This document shows positions 1-7,407 of a stretch of 64,000 nt of DNA, piece by piece. The stretch lies in assembly GCA_017471925.1 (NCBI GenBank), contig JAFURM010000028.1, positions 1-64,000 on the forward strand, given 5' to 3'. Source of the stretch: Bacteroides sp. GTDB taxonomy: Bacteria > Bacteroidota > Bacteroidia > Bacteroidales > Bacteroidaceae. Under the pieces are notes generated by a model that was not told the DNA's origin, made no database searches, and saw nothing but the letters and a program-made list of their open reading frames with translations. The translations under genes and the position numbers were made by a program. Numbering within the stretch: position 1 is the stretch's first letter; each line of letters opens with the position of its first letter.

Positions 1-110
1 GTATAGTCCGTGTCTGTTTTATGCCTATACGGACATAGCCCTTAGCCTATAGGCGCATCGGGCATCGCGTTATAGAGGCGATGGCCACAGCTTCTGCACG
101 TCAATGCAGA
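1..110. repeat. Degenerate GTATAG/CTATAC tandem repeat
   Basis: The window opens with GTATAG or CTATAC/CTATAG cores recurring about every 22-24 bp (near 1, 25, 47 and 70). The same style of repeat, with clearer units, lies at 29335-29425 behind comEC. No convincing coding frame crosses it: the open frame at 81-335 has a low-complexity, repeat-derived composition. The left part may continue outside the window. Confidence 0.5.
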
Positions 111-168
111 GACCGGCATCTCATGAAACTGTTTCGACGGTTGTCTCTGGGCTCCTTCTCTCAGAGTT

Positions 169-201
169 TCCGCCATTCCGCCAATCCGCCATCCCGCCAA
201 T
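169..201. repeat. Left copy of inverted GGCGGATTGGCGG repeat
   Basis: A 33-bp block of CCGCC units (core CCGCCATTCCGCCAATCCGC). It is largely the reverse complement of the block at 672-707, so the pair forms an inverted repeat around about 470 bp of non-coding DNA. A shorter relative (GTTGGCGGATTGG) occurs at 29323-29335. Confidence 0.6.
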
Positions 202-437
202 GTTTTGGGAGAGATATTGGCGGCTTGGACTTTCGGACGCTTCTTAGTAAGTCGCTCATATGCTTATTATTTGCCAACAAGGGTATAAAAAGAATCGCAG
301 ATGAAACGGTGATTGTGTCGTTTTTCTTTTTCTAACCGATTATTTCAAGTGGTTTTATAAGTAAACAGACACCTCGAAAATACTTTTACGACCTCTACAG
401 ATAATGACTTTGAAATAATTCCATTACCATTTGCACT

Positions 438-572
438 AATGGTACCATTCCACAGTCCTGTCTTCCCTGTACCGAATGGCACTACCTGACAGTTCTGTCT
501 TTCCATGCCGAATGGTACTATCCCTACAGTTCCGCTTTCCCTGTGCAAAATGCTACTACCTGACAGTACCCC
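438..572. repeat. 36-38 bp degenerate tandem repeat, about 3.6 units
   Basis: Units begin at 438, 475, 511 and 549. Each starts with AATGGTACTA-like sequence (AATGGTACCA, AATGGCACTA, AATGGTACTA, AATGCTACTA), followed by an ACAGT-containing stretch and a CTTTCCCTGT-like tail. Unit lengths are 37, 36 and 38, with the last incomplete. Because the lengths differ, the repeat is not coding in a constant frame. Confidence 0.6.
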
Positions 573-671
573 TTGGTTTCATCCGTGCCTAAAATTCTCT
601 CAAAAGACTCCTCATAAAAGGCTGAATAAATTCAAAACAGACTCTTAACCCTGTTTTAATCATACACCCCC

Positions 672-707
672 GTTGGCGGATTGGCGGAATGGCGGAATGG
701 CGGAAAT
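672..707. repeat. Right copy of inverted GGCGGATTGGCGG repeat
   Basis: Consecutive GGCGGA(A/T)T units (core TTGGCGGATTGGCGGAATGG), the inverted counterpart of 169-201. It ends about 120 bp before the likely promoter of the first gene. Confidence 0.6.
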
Positions 708-826
708 GGCTAAGCGATTGGTTTACAGCTTTTTCTTATAGATGTAAAGGTCTGTCCGTCTTGTCCCCCCTTGTCTCATGCCGTTGTTTTTATATGTAAA
801 TGAGCGTAAAAATGAAAGTTTTTCCG

Positions 827-834
827 TAAGTTTG
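827..834 (+). promoter_or_regulatory. Putative -7 box TAAGTTTG
   Basis: Matches the Bacteroidetes -7 consensus TAnnTTTG. No clear -33 TTG at 18-20 bp was found. If it is used, transcription starts near 840, which rules out the ATG at 778 and favours 847 or 862. Confidence 0.45.
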
Positions 835-861
835 TCAGCCGAAAACATGCTGATTGAAGAA

Positions 862-1668
862 ATGGAACAAGGCAAGAGATTTATTTCGCCGGGCGCATGG
901 TTTTCCATGACCTATCCGGCAGACTGGAACGAGTTTGAGGACGGAGAAGGCTCCTTCCTCTTCTATAACCCCAACGAATGGAGTGGAAACTTCCGCATAT
1001 CGGCCTATAAGGGCGGCATCGGCTATGGTGATGAGGCCGTGAGGCAGGAACTGAAGGAGAACGAGGCGGCCCGCTGTGTGGAGATTGGCGGACAGCCGTG
1101 TGCCTACAGCTGCGAAATGTTTCAGGAAGAGGGGGTGTGGTACACCTCACACTTCTACGTGACGGGGCGTGGCCACCTGGCCTTTGAATGTTCCTTCACG
1201 CTGCCCAAGGGTGGCAAGCCTGTTGCAGCCGAACGGGTGATTGCCTCGCTGGAGGCCCGCGAAGAGGGAAAGAAATATCCCGCTGAACTGATACCCGTGC
1301 GGCTGTCGGAGATATACCAGATCAATGAAGCCTACGAGTGGGTGAGCCGGACGGTGAAAGAGACGCTGGCCAAGGACTTCCAGGGTATGGAAGAGGACGT
1401 GGAACGGATGCAGCAGGTGGTGGACAAGGGTGTCATAGGACCCAAGAAGCGGGAGACATGGTTGGCGCTGGGCATCGTGCTCTGCGTTATCCTGGACAAC
1501 GAAGTGGACGGCATGGAGTGGCGCACGCTGGTGGACGGCAACCGTGAAGCACCCGTGTTGCTGAACACGGCCACCGGCCAATGGATTGACCCCATGAAAC
1601 TGGCCTGGAGCAAGGTGAAGGCCGGCGAGCCTTGTAACCTTCCGGAGAGTTATCAACAGATGTTATAA
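862..1668 (+). CDS. DUF3805/DUF3806-like protein
   Basis: A soluble protein of about 268 residues with no signal peptide or membrane segment. The N-terminal half (FISPGAWFSMTYPADWNEFE) looks like the DUF3805 fold known from Bacteroides proteins. The C-terminal half, ending in a conserved-looking WIDPMKLAWSKVKAGEP segment, looks like the partner domain DUF3806; both assignments are from memory of the families. The function is unknown. The frame is open from 778, but a TAAGTTTG -7 box at 827-834 lies inside that extension, so translation probably begins at 862 or at 847. The ABC-F gene follows 28 bp downstream on the same strand and is probably co-transcribed. Confidence 0.65.
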   Translation: MEQGKRFISPGAWFSMTYPADWNEFEDGEGSFLFYNPNEWSGNFRISAYKGGIGYGDEAVRQELKENEAARCVEIGGQPCAYSCEMFQEEGVWYTSHFYVTGRGHLAFECSFTLPKGGKPVAAERVIASLEAREEGKKYPAELIPVRLSEIYQINEAYEWVSRTVKETLAKDFQGMEEDVERMQQVVDKGVIGPKKRETWLALGIVLCVILDNEVDGMEWRTLVDGNREAPVLLNTATGQWIDPMKLAWSKVKAGEPCNLPESYQQML

Positions 1669-1696
1669 CCCATTTTTCTCAGACTCTTATCGCTAT

Positions 1697-3580
1697 ATGA
1701 ACCCCATACTGCAAGTAGAGAACCTCACCAAGTCCTTCGGCGACCTGGTGCTGTTTCGGGACATCTCCTTCGGCATGGCTGAGGGACAGCGCACCGGACT
1801 CATTGCCAAGAACGGCAGTGGGAAGACCACCCTGCTGAACATCCTTTCGGGCAAGGAGGGATATGACCGGGGCAAGATTACTTTCCGCCGCGACCTGCGC
1901 GTGGCTTATCTGGAACAAGACCCCCACTATCCCGAGGAACTGTCGGTGCTCGAAGCCTGCTTCCATCATGGCAACAGCACGGTGGACCTCATCCGCGAGT
2001 ATGAACGCTGCATGGAGACCGAGGGACATCCGGGGCTGGACGACCTCCTGACACGCATGGACCACGAAAAGGCCTGGGAGTACGAACAGAAGGCCAAGCA
2101 AATCCTGTCGCAACTGAAAATCAGAGATTACAATCAACAGGTGAAACACCTCTCCGGCGGGCAACTGAAGCGGGTGGCATTGGCCAATACGCTGATTGTG
2201 GAGCCCGACCTCCTGATTCTGGACGAGCCAACCAATCACTTAGACCTCGACATGACCGAGTGGTTAGAGGAGTACCTGCGCCGCACCAACGTAGCCTTGC
2301 TTATGGTGACCCACGACCGCTACTTCCTGGATCGCGTCTGCTCGGACATCCTGGAGATAGACAACCGCACCGTCTACAGCTACAAGGGCAACTACAGCTA
2401 CTACTTGGAGAAGCGACAGGAACGCATCGAGGCTAAGACGGCAGAGATAGAGCGTGCCAACAACCTCTACCGCACGGAACTGGAGTGGATGCGTCGCATG
2501 CCGCAGGCTCGTGGCCACAAGGCACGCTATCGCGAGGAGGCATTCTATGAACTGGAAAAGGTGGCGAAGCAACGCTTCAACGAGGCCGACGTTTCGCTCG
2601 ACGTGAAGGCCTCCTACATCGGCAACAAGATTTTCGAAGCCGACCACCTCTACAAGTCATTCGGCAACCTGAAGATTCTCGATGACTTTTCCTACATCTT
2701 CGCCCGCTACGAGAAGATGGGCATCGTGGGCAACAACGGCACGGGCAAGTCCACCTTCATCAAGATTCTGATGGGGCTGCAACAGCCCGACAGCGGCACG
2801 TTGGACATCGGCGAGACTGTGCGCTTCGGCTATTACTCGCAGGAGGGACTGCAGTTTGACGAGCAGATGAAGGTCATCGACGTGGTGCAGGACATTGCCG
2901 AGGTCATCGAACTGGGCAACGGCAAGCGGCTCACGGCCTCCCAGTTTCTGCAACATTTCCTTTTCACACCCGAAACCCAACACAGCTACGTCTACAAGTT
3001 GAGCGGAGGCGAGCGCCGCCGTCTCTACCTCTGCACCGTCTTGATGCGCAACCCCAACTTCTTAGTGCTGGACGAGCCGACCAATGACCTGGACATCGTG
3101 ACGCTGCAGGTGCTGGAAGAGTATCTCCGCAACTTCAAGGGCTGTGTCATCGTGGTGAGTCACGACCGCTACTTCATGGACAAGGTGGTGGACCACCTGA
3201 TGGTCTTCAATGGCGGGGGCGACATTCGTGATTTCCCCGGCAACTACACCCGCTATCGTGAGTGGAAGGAACTTAAGGCCCATCATGAGAAAGAGCAGGA
3301 AAAGGCAGCCCACTCCAAGGAGCAGGAGGCAAAGACCACCAAGGTGCGCCTGAACGACAAACGTCGCCTGAGTTTCAAGGAACGCCGTGAGTTGGAACAG
3401 CTGGAGCAGGACATTGCCGCCCTGGAAACTGAGAAGAAGAACATCGAGGAAGCCCTGTGCAGCGGCACCCTCTCTGTGGACGAACTGACCGCAAAGAGCA
3501 AACGTCTTCCCCAACTCTCCGACGAAATAGACGAGAAGACCATGCGCTGGCTGGAACTGAGCGAGATAGAGGGGGCGTAG
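1697..3580 (+). CDS. uup: ABC-F ATPase, Uup type
   Basis: A 627-residue soluble protein with two ABC ATPase domains and no membrane segments. Domain 1 has Walker A GLIAKNGSGKTT, signature LSGGQLKRVALAN and Walker B LLILDEPTNHLD. Domain 2 has GIVGNNGTGKST, LSGGERRRLYL and FLVLDEPTNDLD. The linker between them is charged and helical, as expected for the ABC-F interdomain arm. After domain 2 come about 90 charged residues (near 540-627) predicted to be coiled coil, the hallmark of the Uup branch. ABC-F proteins act on the ribosome, and Uup is also linked to ribosome assembly and DNA branch processing. All ATP-binding motifs are intact. The paralogue at 30489-32213 lacks this C-terminal domain. 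Confidence 0.88.
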   Translation: MNPILQVENLTKSFGDLVLFRDISFGMAEGQRTGLIAKNGSGKTTLLNILSGKEGYDRGKITFRRDLRVAYLEQDPHYPEELSVLEACFHHGNSTVDLIREYERCMETEGHPGLDDLLTRMDHEKAWEYEQKAKQILSQLKIRDYNQQVKHLSGGQLKRVALANTLIVEPDLLILDEPTNHLDLDMTEWLEEYLRRTNVALLMVTHDRYFLDRVCSDILEIDNRTVYSYKGNYSYYLEKRQERIEAKTAEIERANNLYRTELEWMRRMPQARGHKARYREEAFYELEKVAKQRFNEADVSLDVKASYIGNKIFEADHLYKSFGNLKILDDFSYIFARYEKMGIVGNNGTGKSTFIKILMGLQQPDSGTLDIGETVRFGYYSQEGLQFDEQMKVIDVVQDIAEVIELGNGKRLTASQFLQHFLFTPETQHSYVYKLSGGERRRLYLCTVLMRNPNFLVLDEPTNDLDIVTLQVLEEYLRNFKGCVIVVSHDRYFMDKVVDHLMVFNGGGDIRDFPGNYTRYREWKELKAHHEKEQEKAAHSKEQEAKTTKVRLNDKRRLSFKERRELEQLEQDIAALETEKKNIEEALCSGTLSVDELTAKSKRLPQLSDEIDEKTMRWLELSEIEGA

Positions 3581-3623
3581 GGACAGAGGTCATGCCGTGT
3601 CCGCCTCCGCCAAAAACATGCCT

Positions 3624-3664
3624 GAAAAATGAACATATGTTCAAGCGGCAACGAACATATGCTC
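3624..3664 (-). terminator. Terminator of the outer-membrane protein gene
   Basis: On the minus strand GAGCATATGTTC and GAACATATGTTC pair across a short loop (3664-3653 with 3642-3631), followed by ATTTTTC. The second arm is itself a perfect 12-bp palindrome. It starts at the stop codon of the minus-strand gene, between two convergent genes. Confidence 0.6.
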
Positions 3665-4832
3665 AGAAACAGTAGGCTATGCCGAGGTCCAGTGAGGAGA
3701 GACGGCTGATTTCGCTGTCGTTGCGCTTCTGATAGGTGAGGCTGAGCTGGAGTGCGCCGCGTTGCAGTTCGTGCTGCAGGCTGATGCCGAGGTAGTAGCC
3801 TGTGTGAAACTCAGCCTGCTTGTCTAAGTATACCATTGCGGCCGAGGGGTATTCACTGTCGGCATGGATGACGGAACTGATGACGAAGCCGGCACGGAGG
3901 ATGGGAGAGAAGGCACCATCGGCCGTGGTAAAGCGGTAGCCGGCACCCAACTGCAGGTCGTAGAGGCAAAGCTTGGCGGAATAGTCCAGGGCGCGGTGTG
4001 TGGCAGAGGTCATCAGGTAGGAGAGGGCGATGGCGGGCTGGACAATGAACCCTTTGCTGAAGCGGGGGAAGCAGGCATCGGCGGCCACGCGTATCTGCGG
4101 GCCTGCTCCGCTGAATTTCAACTTCTCGGGCTGCTCCAGGACAACGGGGACACTGAGGGTGGTGATGCTGGCACCCACGCCGAGGTTCCAACGGATTTTG
4201 ACGGCCTGCTCCTTACGGGCATCATATTCGAACTGGATGCACTCTTGCTCATCGGTGCAGATTTCATGATGATAGGCTTTGGTCAGCCGGGTCATGTTCT
4301 TCTTGGTGATGGCTGACTCCCACAGGCGGTTGGTGGTACGTGTGCTGCGACGGAAGGCCGTGAAGGCGGGAGTCAGTGCGGCACGTCGTTCCTGCACGTT
4401 GTCGTCGGTGCTCTCTGCAACTTGCGGTGTAATCCGACAGAGGTGCATCTCGCCGTGCTCGTCTTCCAGGAAATAGAGGTCCTCCAGACGCTGAGGCAGG
4501 TAGTAGAGGTTGACAATGCCCTCTATCAGGTATTCCAGAAAGAGTTTGGAAGGACCTTCTTCCAGATGGACACTCCGGCTGACGTAGTACTTGCCATCGT
4601 TCAGGAAGCGATAGGCCAGGATGTCTTGTGGAGTGTAGATGGTGGGTGTACCGCCTTCGCTGGGATAGAAGTGACACTCGCGGGCGTTTTGGGCTGCGGT
4701 TCTGTAGTCGATGAGGCCGTGGATAGTGTCGTTGTCCAGCGTGATGAGATAACCCTCTTGAGGGTTCACTTGTGCAAGGGCGAAGGTGAGACTTCCCCAA
4801 AGGGCACAGAGGAGTAGGATGGTTCGTTTCAT
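3663..4832 (-). CDS. Exported beta-barrel-like outer-membrane protein
   Basis: About 389 residues from the ATG at 4832, giving a signal peptide MKRTILLLCALWGSLTFALA followed by QVNPQEGY. The frame stays open to 4940, but a -7 box (TATGTTTG, 4871-4864) lies in that extension, so the shorter start is preferred. The N-terminal domain (GYLITLDNDTIHGLIDYR) resembles a domain common in uncharacterised Bacteroidetes surface proteins. The C-terminal part alternates hydrophobic and polar residues and ends in ...LDLGIAYCF with a terminal aromatic, as in outer-membrane beta barrels. The gene stands alone, convergent with uup. No substrate can be inferred. Confidence 0.7.
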   Translation of the reverse strand: MKRTILLLCALWGSLTFALAQVNPQEGYLITLDNDTIHGLIDYRTAAQNARECHFYPSEGGTPTIYTPQDILAYRFLNDGKYYVSRSVHLEEGPSKLFLEYLIEGIVNLYYLPQRLEDLYFLEDEHGEMHLCRITPQVAESTDDNVQERRAALTPAFTAFRRSTRTTNRLWESAITKKNMTRLTKAYHHEICTDEQECIQFEYDARKEQAVKIRWNLGVGASITTLSVPVVLEQPEKLKFSGAGPQIRVAADACFPRFSKGFIVQPAIALSYLMTSATHRALDYSAKLCLYDLQLGAGYRFTTADGAFSPILRAGFVISSVIHADSEYPSAAMVYLDKQAEFHTGYYLGISLQHELQRGALQLSLTYQKRNDSEISRLSSLDLGIAYCF

Positions 4833-4863
4833 AGTATGAACAAAAATGGAAGTGATGTTGCTG

Positions 4864-4871
4864 CAAACATA
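4864..4871 (-). promoter_or_regulatory. Putative -7 box TATGTTTG
   Basis: Matches TAnnTTTG on the minus strand, 32 bp before the chosen start of the beta-barrel protein gene. No clear -33 element. Confidence 0.45.
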
Positions 4872-4974
4872 CGAAAAAACTTTGTATTTCCTGCTATGGA
4901 GCGGGGAAAAATGGGACGCATGGCGTGACAGGGGACGCATGGAGAAGAAATATGGCGTTTTTTCGGATAAATAG

Positions 4975-5005
4975 TTTGCGCAATAGAAAAATAGTTGTAA
5001 CTTTG
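4975..5005 (+). promoter_or_regulatory. Promoter of the tRNA-Val cluster
   Basis: TTTG at 4975-4978, a 19-bp spacer and TAACTTTG at 4998-5005: a textbook Bacteroidetes promoter, 24 bp before the first tRNA. Confidence 0.75.
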
Positions 5006-5029
5006 CACCGCTTTTGAAACGAAAGTGAC

Positions 5030-5104
5030 GGGCGTTTAGCTCAGCTGGTTCAGAGCATCTGCCTTACAAGCAGAGGGTCGGCGGTTCGAATCCGTCAACG
5101 CCCA
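5030..5104 (+). tRNA. tRNA-Val (anticodon UAC), copy 1
   Basis: The cloverleaf is readable: acceptor GGGCGTT/AACGCCC, D arm GCTC..GAGC, anticodon stem TCTGC/GCAGA with loop CTTACAA (anticodon TAC, Val), T arm GGCGG-TTCGAAT-CCGTC, discriminator A. This is the only copy with an encoded 3' CCA (5105-5107). Confidence 0.95.
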
Positions 5105-5134
5105 CCAATCTATCCTCACTTTCGTTGCTCAAAA

Positions 5135-5209
5135 GGGCGTTTAGCTCAGCTGGTTCAGAGCATCTGCCTTACAAGCAGAGGGTCGGCGGTTCGAATCCGT
5201 CAACGCCCA
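5135..5209 (+). tRNA. tRNA-Val (anticodon UAC), copy 2
   Basis: Identical in its mature part to copy 1, with loop CTTACAA. The CCA is not encoded (the sequence continues ACGAAG). It begins the first of two 111-bp tandem units. Confidence 0.95.
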
Positions 5210-5245
5210 CGAAGAGATTCATAGATGTCATCTACAGATGATGAC

Positions 5246-5320
5246 GGGCGTTTAGCTCAGCTGGTTCAGAGCATCTGCCTTACAAGCAGAGGGTCGGCGG
5301 TTCGAATCCGTCAACGCCCA
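5246..5320 (+). tRNA. tRNA-Val (anticodon UAC), copy 3
   Basis: Identical cloverleaf with anticodon TAC and no encoded CCA. It starts exactly 111 bp after copy 2. Confidence 0.95.
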
Positions 5321-5356
5321 CGAAGAGATTCACAGACGTCATCTACAGATGATGAC

Positions 5357-5431
5357 GGGCGTTTAGCTCAGCTGGTTCAGAGCATCTGCCTTACAAGCAG
5401 AGGGTCGGCGGTTCGAATCCGTCAACGCCCA
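5357..5431 (+). tRNA. tRNA-Val (anticodon UAC), copy 4
   Basis: Identical cloverleaf with anticodon TAC and no encoded CCA. It starts exactly 111 bp after copy 3 and is followed by the terminator at 5469-5508. Confidence 0.95.
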
Positions 5432-5468
5432 CAAGTTCTAAAAGAACTATTCATGGCTAAGTACGAAG

Positions 5469-5508
5469 AACTCCTGCACTGTCTGACAGCGCAGGAGTTT
5501 CTTTTTTC
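5469..5508 (+). terminator. Rho-independent terminator of the tRNA cluster
   Basis: Stem AACTCCTGC / GCAGGAGTT (5469-5477 with 5491-5499), followed by TCTTTTTT. Confidence 0.85.
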
Positions 5509-5528
5509 ATAGGGACGGGTCATCCGTC

Positions 5529-6302
5529 TTACTTGATGTTTCCCCTGATTTTCGTGAGGTAACGCTTCATGCCTTCGGCATCTTTTTGGGAGATGATGTC
5601 CAACAGGTCATTCAGCTCGGTGCGGATGCTCTCCACCTGGGCGGGGGTGTGGGGATTGAAGAGTACTTCCTGCAACAGGTAGTCGTCTTCGTTGAGCACA
5701 CCGCGCGCGATAGCCATGTGGCGCTTGAAGGTGGTGCCCGGGGCATCCTGGTGTTTCATCACCGCCGCAAAGACGAAGGTGGAAACAAACGGGATGGAGA
5801 GGGAGTAGGCCACCGTCTCGTCGTGACCGCTGAAGGTGTACTCGAAGATGTTGAGCCCCAGTTCCTGATAGAGGTCCTTGAAGAATATCTTGCCCATGTG
5901 GTCGCCTTCGCTGATGATGATGGCGTTCTCCGTGCTCAGCTTGTCCAGGTTGGCAAAGGTGGGGCCGAACATGGGATGGGTGGAGACGTAGCGGAAGCCG
6001 CTCTCTTCATAGAACTCTTTCAAGCCGGTCTTCACCGAGGCGATGTCGCTGATAATGCAGTCCTTGGGGAGGACGGGAAGTATCTGTCGGAAGGCTTCCA
6101 GCGTGTATTTCACCGTGACGGCATTGATGACCAGCTCGGGTCTGAACTCCCGGATTTCCTCCAGGGTGGTGAAGCGGTAGGTGTTGTAGACAAAGCGCAG
6201 TTGCTGCGGATTGATGTCGAACACGGCCGTCTCGTGCTTGAAACTCAGCACGTCGGTGAAGAATGAGCCCATCTTGCCGGCTCCTAATATCAGTATTCGC
6301 AT
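5529..6302 (-). CDS. tyrA: Prephenate dehydrogenase
   Basis: 257 residues. The N-terminal Rossmann motif MRILILGAGKMGSFF and the acidic residue of VFDINP fit NAD(P) binding; HPMFGPTF is the conserved prephenate dehydrogenase motif. It converts prephenate to 4-hydroxyphenylpyruvate for tyrosine in the cytoplasm. It is shorter than enteric TyrA because it lacks a chorismate mutase domain, which here is on the neighbouring DAHP synthase. It is the last gene of the aromatic operon, 11 bp after the DAHP synthase, and should come under the Phe/Tyr leader at 9440-9601. Confidence 0.9.
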   Translation of the reverse strand: MRILILGAGKMGSFFTDVLSFKHETAVFDINPQQLRFVYNTYRFTTLEEIREFRPELVINAVTVKYTLEAFRQILPVLPKDCIISDIASVKTGLKEFYEESGFRYVSTHPMFGPTFANLDKLSTENAIIISEGDHMGKIFFKDLYQELGLNIFEYTFSGHDETVAYSLSIPFVSTFVFAAVMKHQDAPGTTFKRHMAIARGVLNEDDYLLQEVLFNPHTPAQVESIRTELNDLLDIISQKDAEGMKRYLTKIRGNIK

Positions 6303-6313
6303 GATGATGGAGG

Positions 6314-7381
6314 TTATTTATTGATGATTTCCATCTGTTGGCGTACGCTCTCTTCGTGGATGGCTTCGAACACCTTCTTGATGAACTCGCTGTCCATGCC
6401 GCAGAGGGCACCCTGGGAACCGCGCTTCTCCAGAATCTCGTTGTAGCGGCCTGTCTGGAGGATGGTCATGCCGTGTTCCTTCTTGTAGGTACCGATTTCG
6501 CGGGCTACGCGCATACGTTTGGCCAGAATCTGAATCAGTTCGTTGTCACACTCGTCTATCTGCTTGCGCAGTTCGTTCAGGTTTTCCGTGGTCTGCTTCT
6601 CCTGACGGATGACGAGGAGGTTCAGGATGTAGTCTAATACGTCGGGAGTGACTTGTTGCTTGGCATCGCTCCAGGCACAGTCGGGGCTGCAGTGGCTCTC
6701 GATGATGAGTCCGTCGAAGCCCAGGTCCATAGCCTGCTGGCACAGGGGAGCCACCAACTCGCGCTTGCCACCGATGTGGCTGGGGTCGCAGATGATGGGC
6801 AGGTTGGGAATGCGGCGACGCAACTCGATGGGGATGTGCCACTGCGGGAGGTTGCGGTAGATGGTCTTGTCGTAGCTGCTGAAGCCGCGATGGATGGCAC
6901 CCAACTGCTTGATACCGGCCTGATTGATACGCTCCATGGCACCAATCCACAGTTCCAGGTCGGGGTTTACGGGATTCTTCACCAGTACGGGGATGTCCAC
7001 ACCTTTCAGTGCATCGGCAATCTCCTGCACGGCAAAGGGGTTGGCCGTGGTGCGTGCGCCAATCCACAGGATGTCGATGCCGGCCTTCAAGGCTTCGAAG
7101 ACGTGCTTGGCCGTAGCGACTTCCGTGCTGACGTACATGCCGGTCTCCTGCTTGACATGCTTCAGCCAAGTGAGGCCCTCTACGCCGATGCCTTCAAAAC
7201 CACCCGGCTTGGTGCGGGGTTTCCAGATGCCTGCGCGGAATATCTTGATACCTTTGCCGGCCAGTTGGCGGGCGGTGTCCATGACTTGTTCTTCGGTCTC
7301 GGCACTGCAAGGGCCGGCGATGACCAGCGGGCGTTCTTCCTCGACGCCCTGCAAACGGATGGGTTCTAATTGAAGTTCCAT
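6314..7381 (-). CDS. DAHP synthase / chorismate mutase fusion
   Basis: 355 residues in two parts. Residues 1 to about 260 are a KDPG/KDSA-like DAHP synthase (VIAGPCSAETEEQ, KPRTKPGGFEGIG, ICDPSHIGGKRE), which condenses phosphoenolpyruvate and erythrose 4-phosphate. Residues about 270-355 are an AroQ-type all-helical chorismate mutase (LNELRKQIDECDNELIQILA, REIGTYKKEH). One protein therefore supplies both the entry step of the shikimate pathway and the step to prephenate, next to the enzymes that consume prephenate. It lies 26 bp after the aminotransferase and 11 bp before tyrA in one operon. Confidence 0.92.
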   Translation of the reverse strand: MELQLEPIRLQGVEEERPLVIAGPCSAETEEQVMDTARQLAGKGIKIFRAGIWKPRTKPGGFEGIGVEGLTWLKHVKQETGMYVSTEVATAKHVFEALKAGIDILWIGARTTANPFAVQEIADALKGVDIPVLVKNPVNPDLELWIGAMERINQAGIKQLGAIHRGFSSYDKTIYRNLPQWHIPIELRRRIPNLPIICDPSHIGGKRELVAPLCQQAMDLGFDGLIIESHCSPDCAWSDAKQQVTPDVLDYILNLLVIRQEKQTTENLNELRKQIDECDNELIQILAKRMRVAREIGTYKKEHGMTILQTGRYNEILEKRGSQGALCGMDSEFIKKVFEAIHEESVRQQMEIINK

Positions 7382-7407
7382 AGTGTTTAAGTGGTTTTAT
7401 TGATGAC

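Larger units (their letters stand above)
111..846. other. Gene-free repeat-rich intergenic region
   Basis: No convincing gene is visible here. The stretch holds two oppositely oriented CCGCCAATCCGCC-type blocks (169-201 and 672-707), a 36-38 bp degenerate tandem repeat between them (438-572), and a short ATCCGTGCCTAAAA motif at 581-594 that belongs to a repeat family seen elsewhere in the window. The short open frames do not resemble known proteins. Confidence 0.6.
5135..5356 (+). repeat. 111-bp tandem duplication carrying tRNA-Val
   Basis: Two direct 111-bp units (5135-5245 and 5246-5356). Their 36-bp spacers differ at only two positions (CATAGATGTC versus CACAGACGTC). Copy 4 is the tRNA part of a third unit. 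The pattern indicates recent expansion by unequal recombination. Confidence 0.9.

Noticed and set aside
81-335. Open frame of 84 codons at the left edge
   Set aside because: It spans repeat sequence with Arg/Ser-rich translation and a poly-Phe end; no promoter or family match.
5225-5512. Open frame of 95 codons across the tRNA genes
   Set aside because: It is made of repeated tRNA sequence and a terminator, so the repeated peptide is an artefact.
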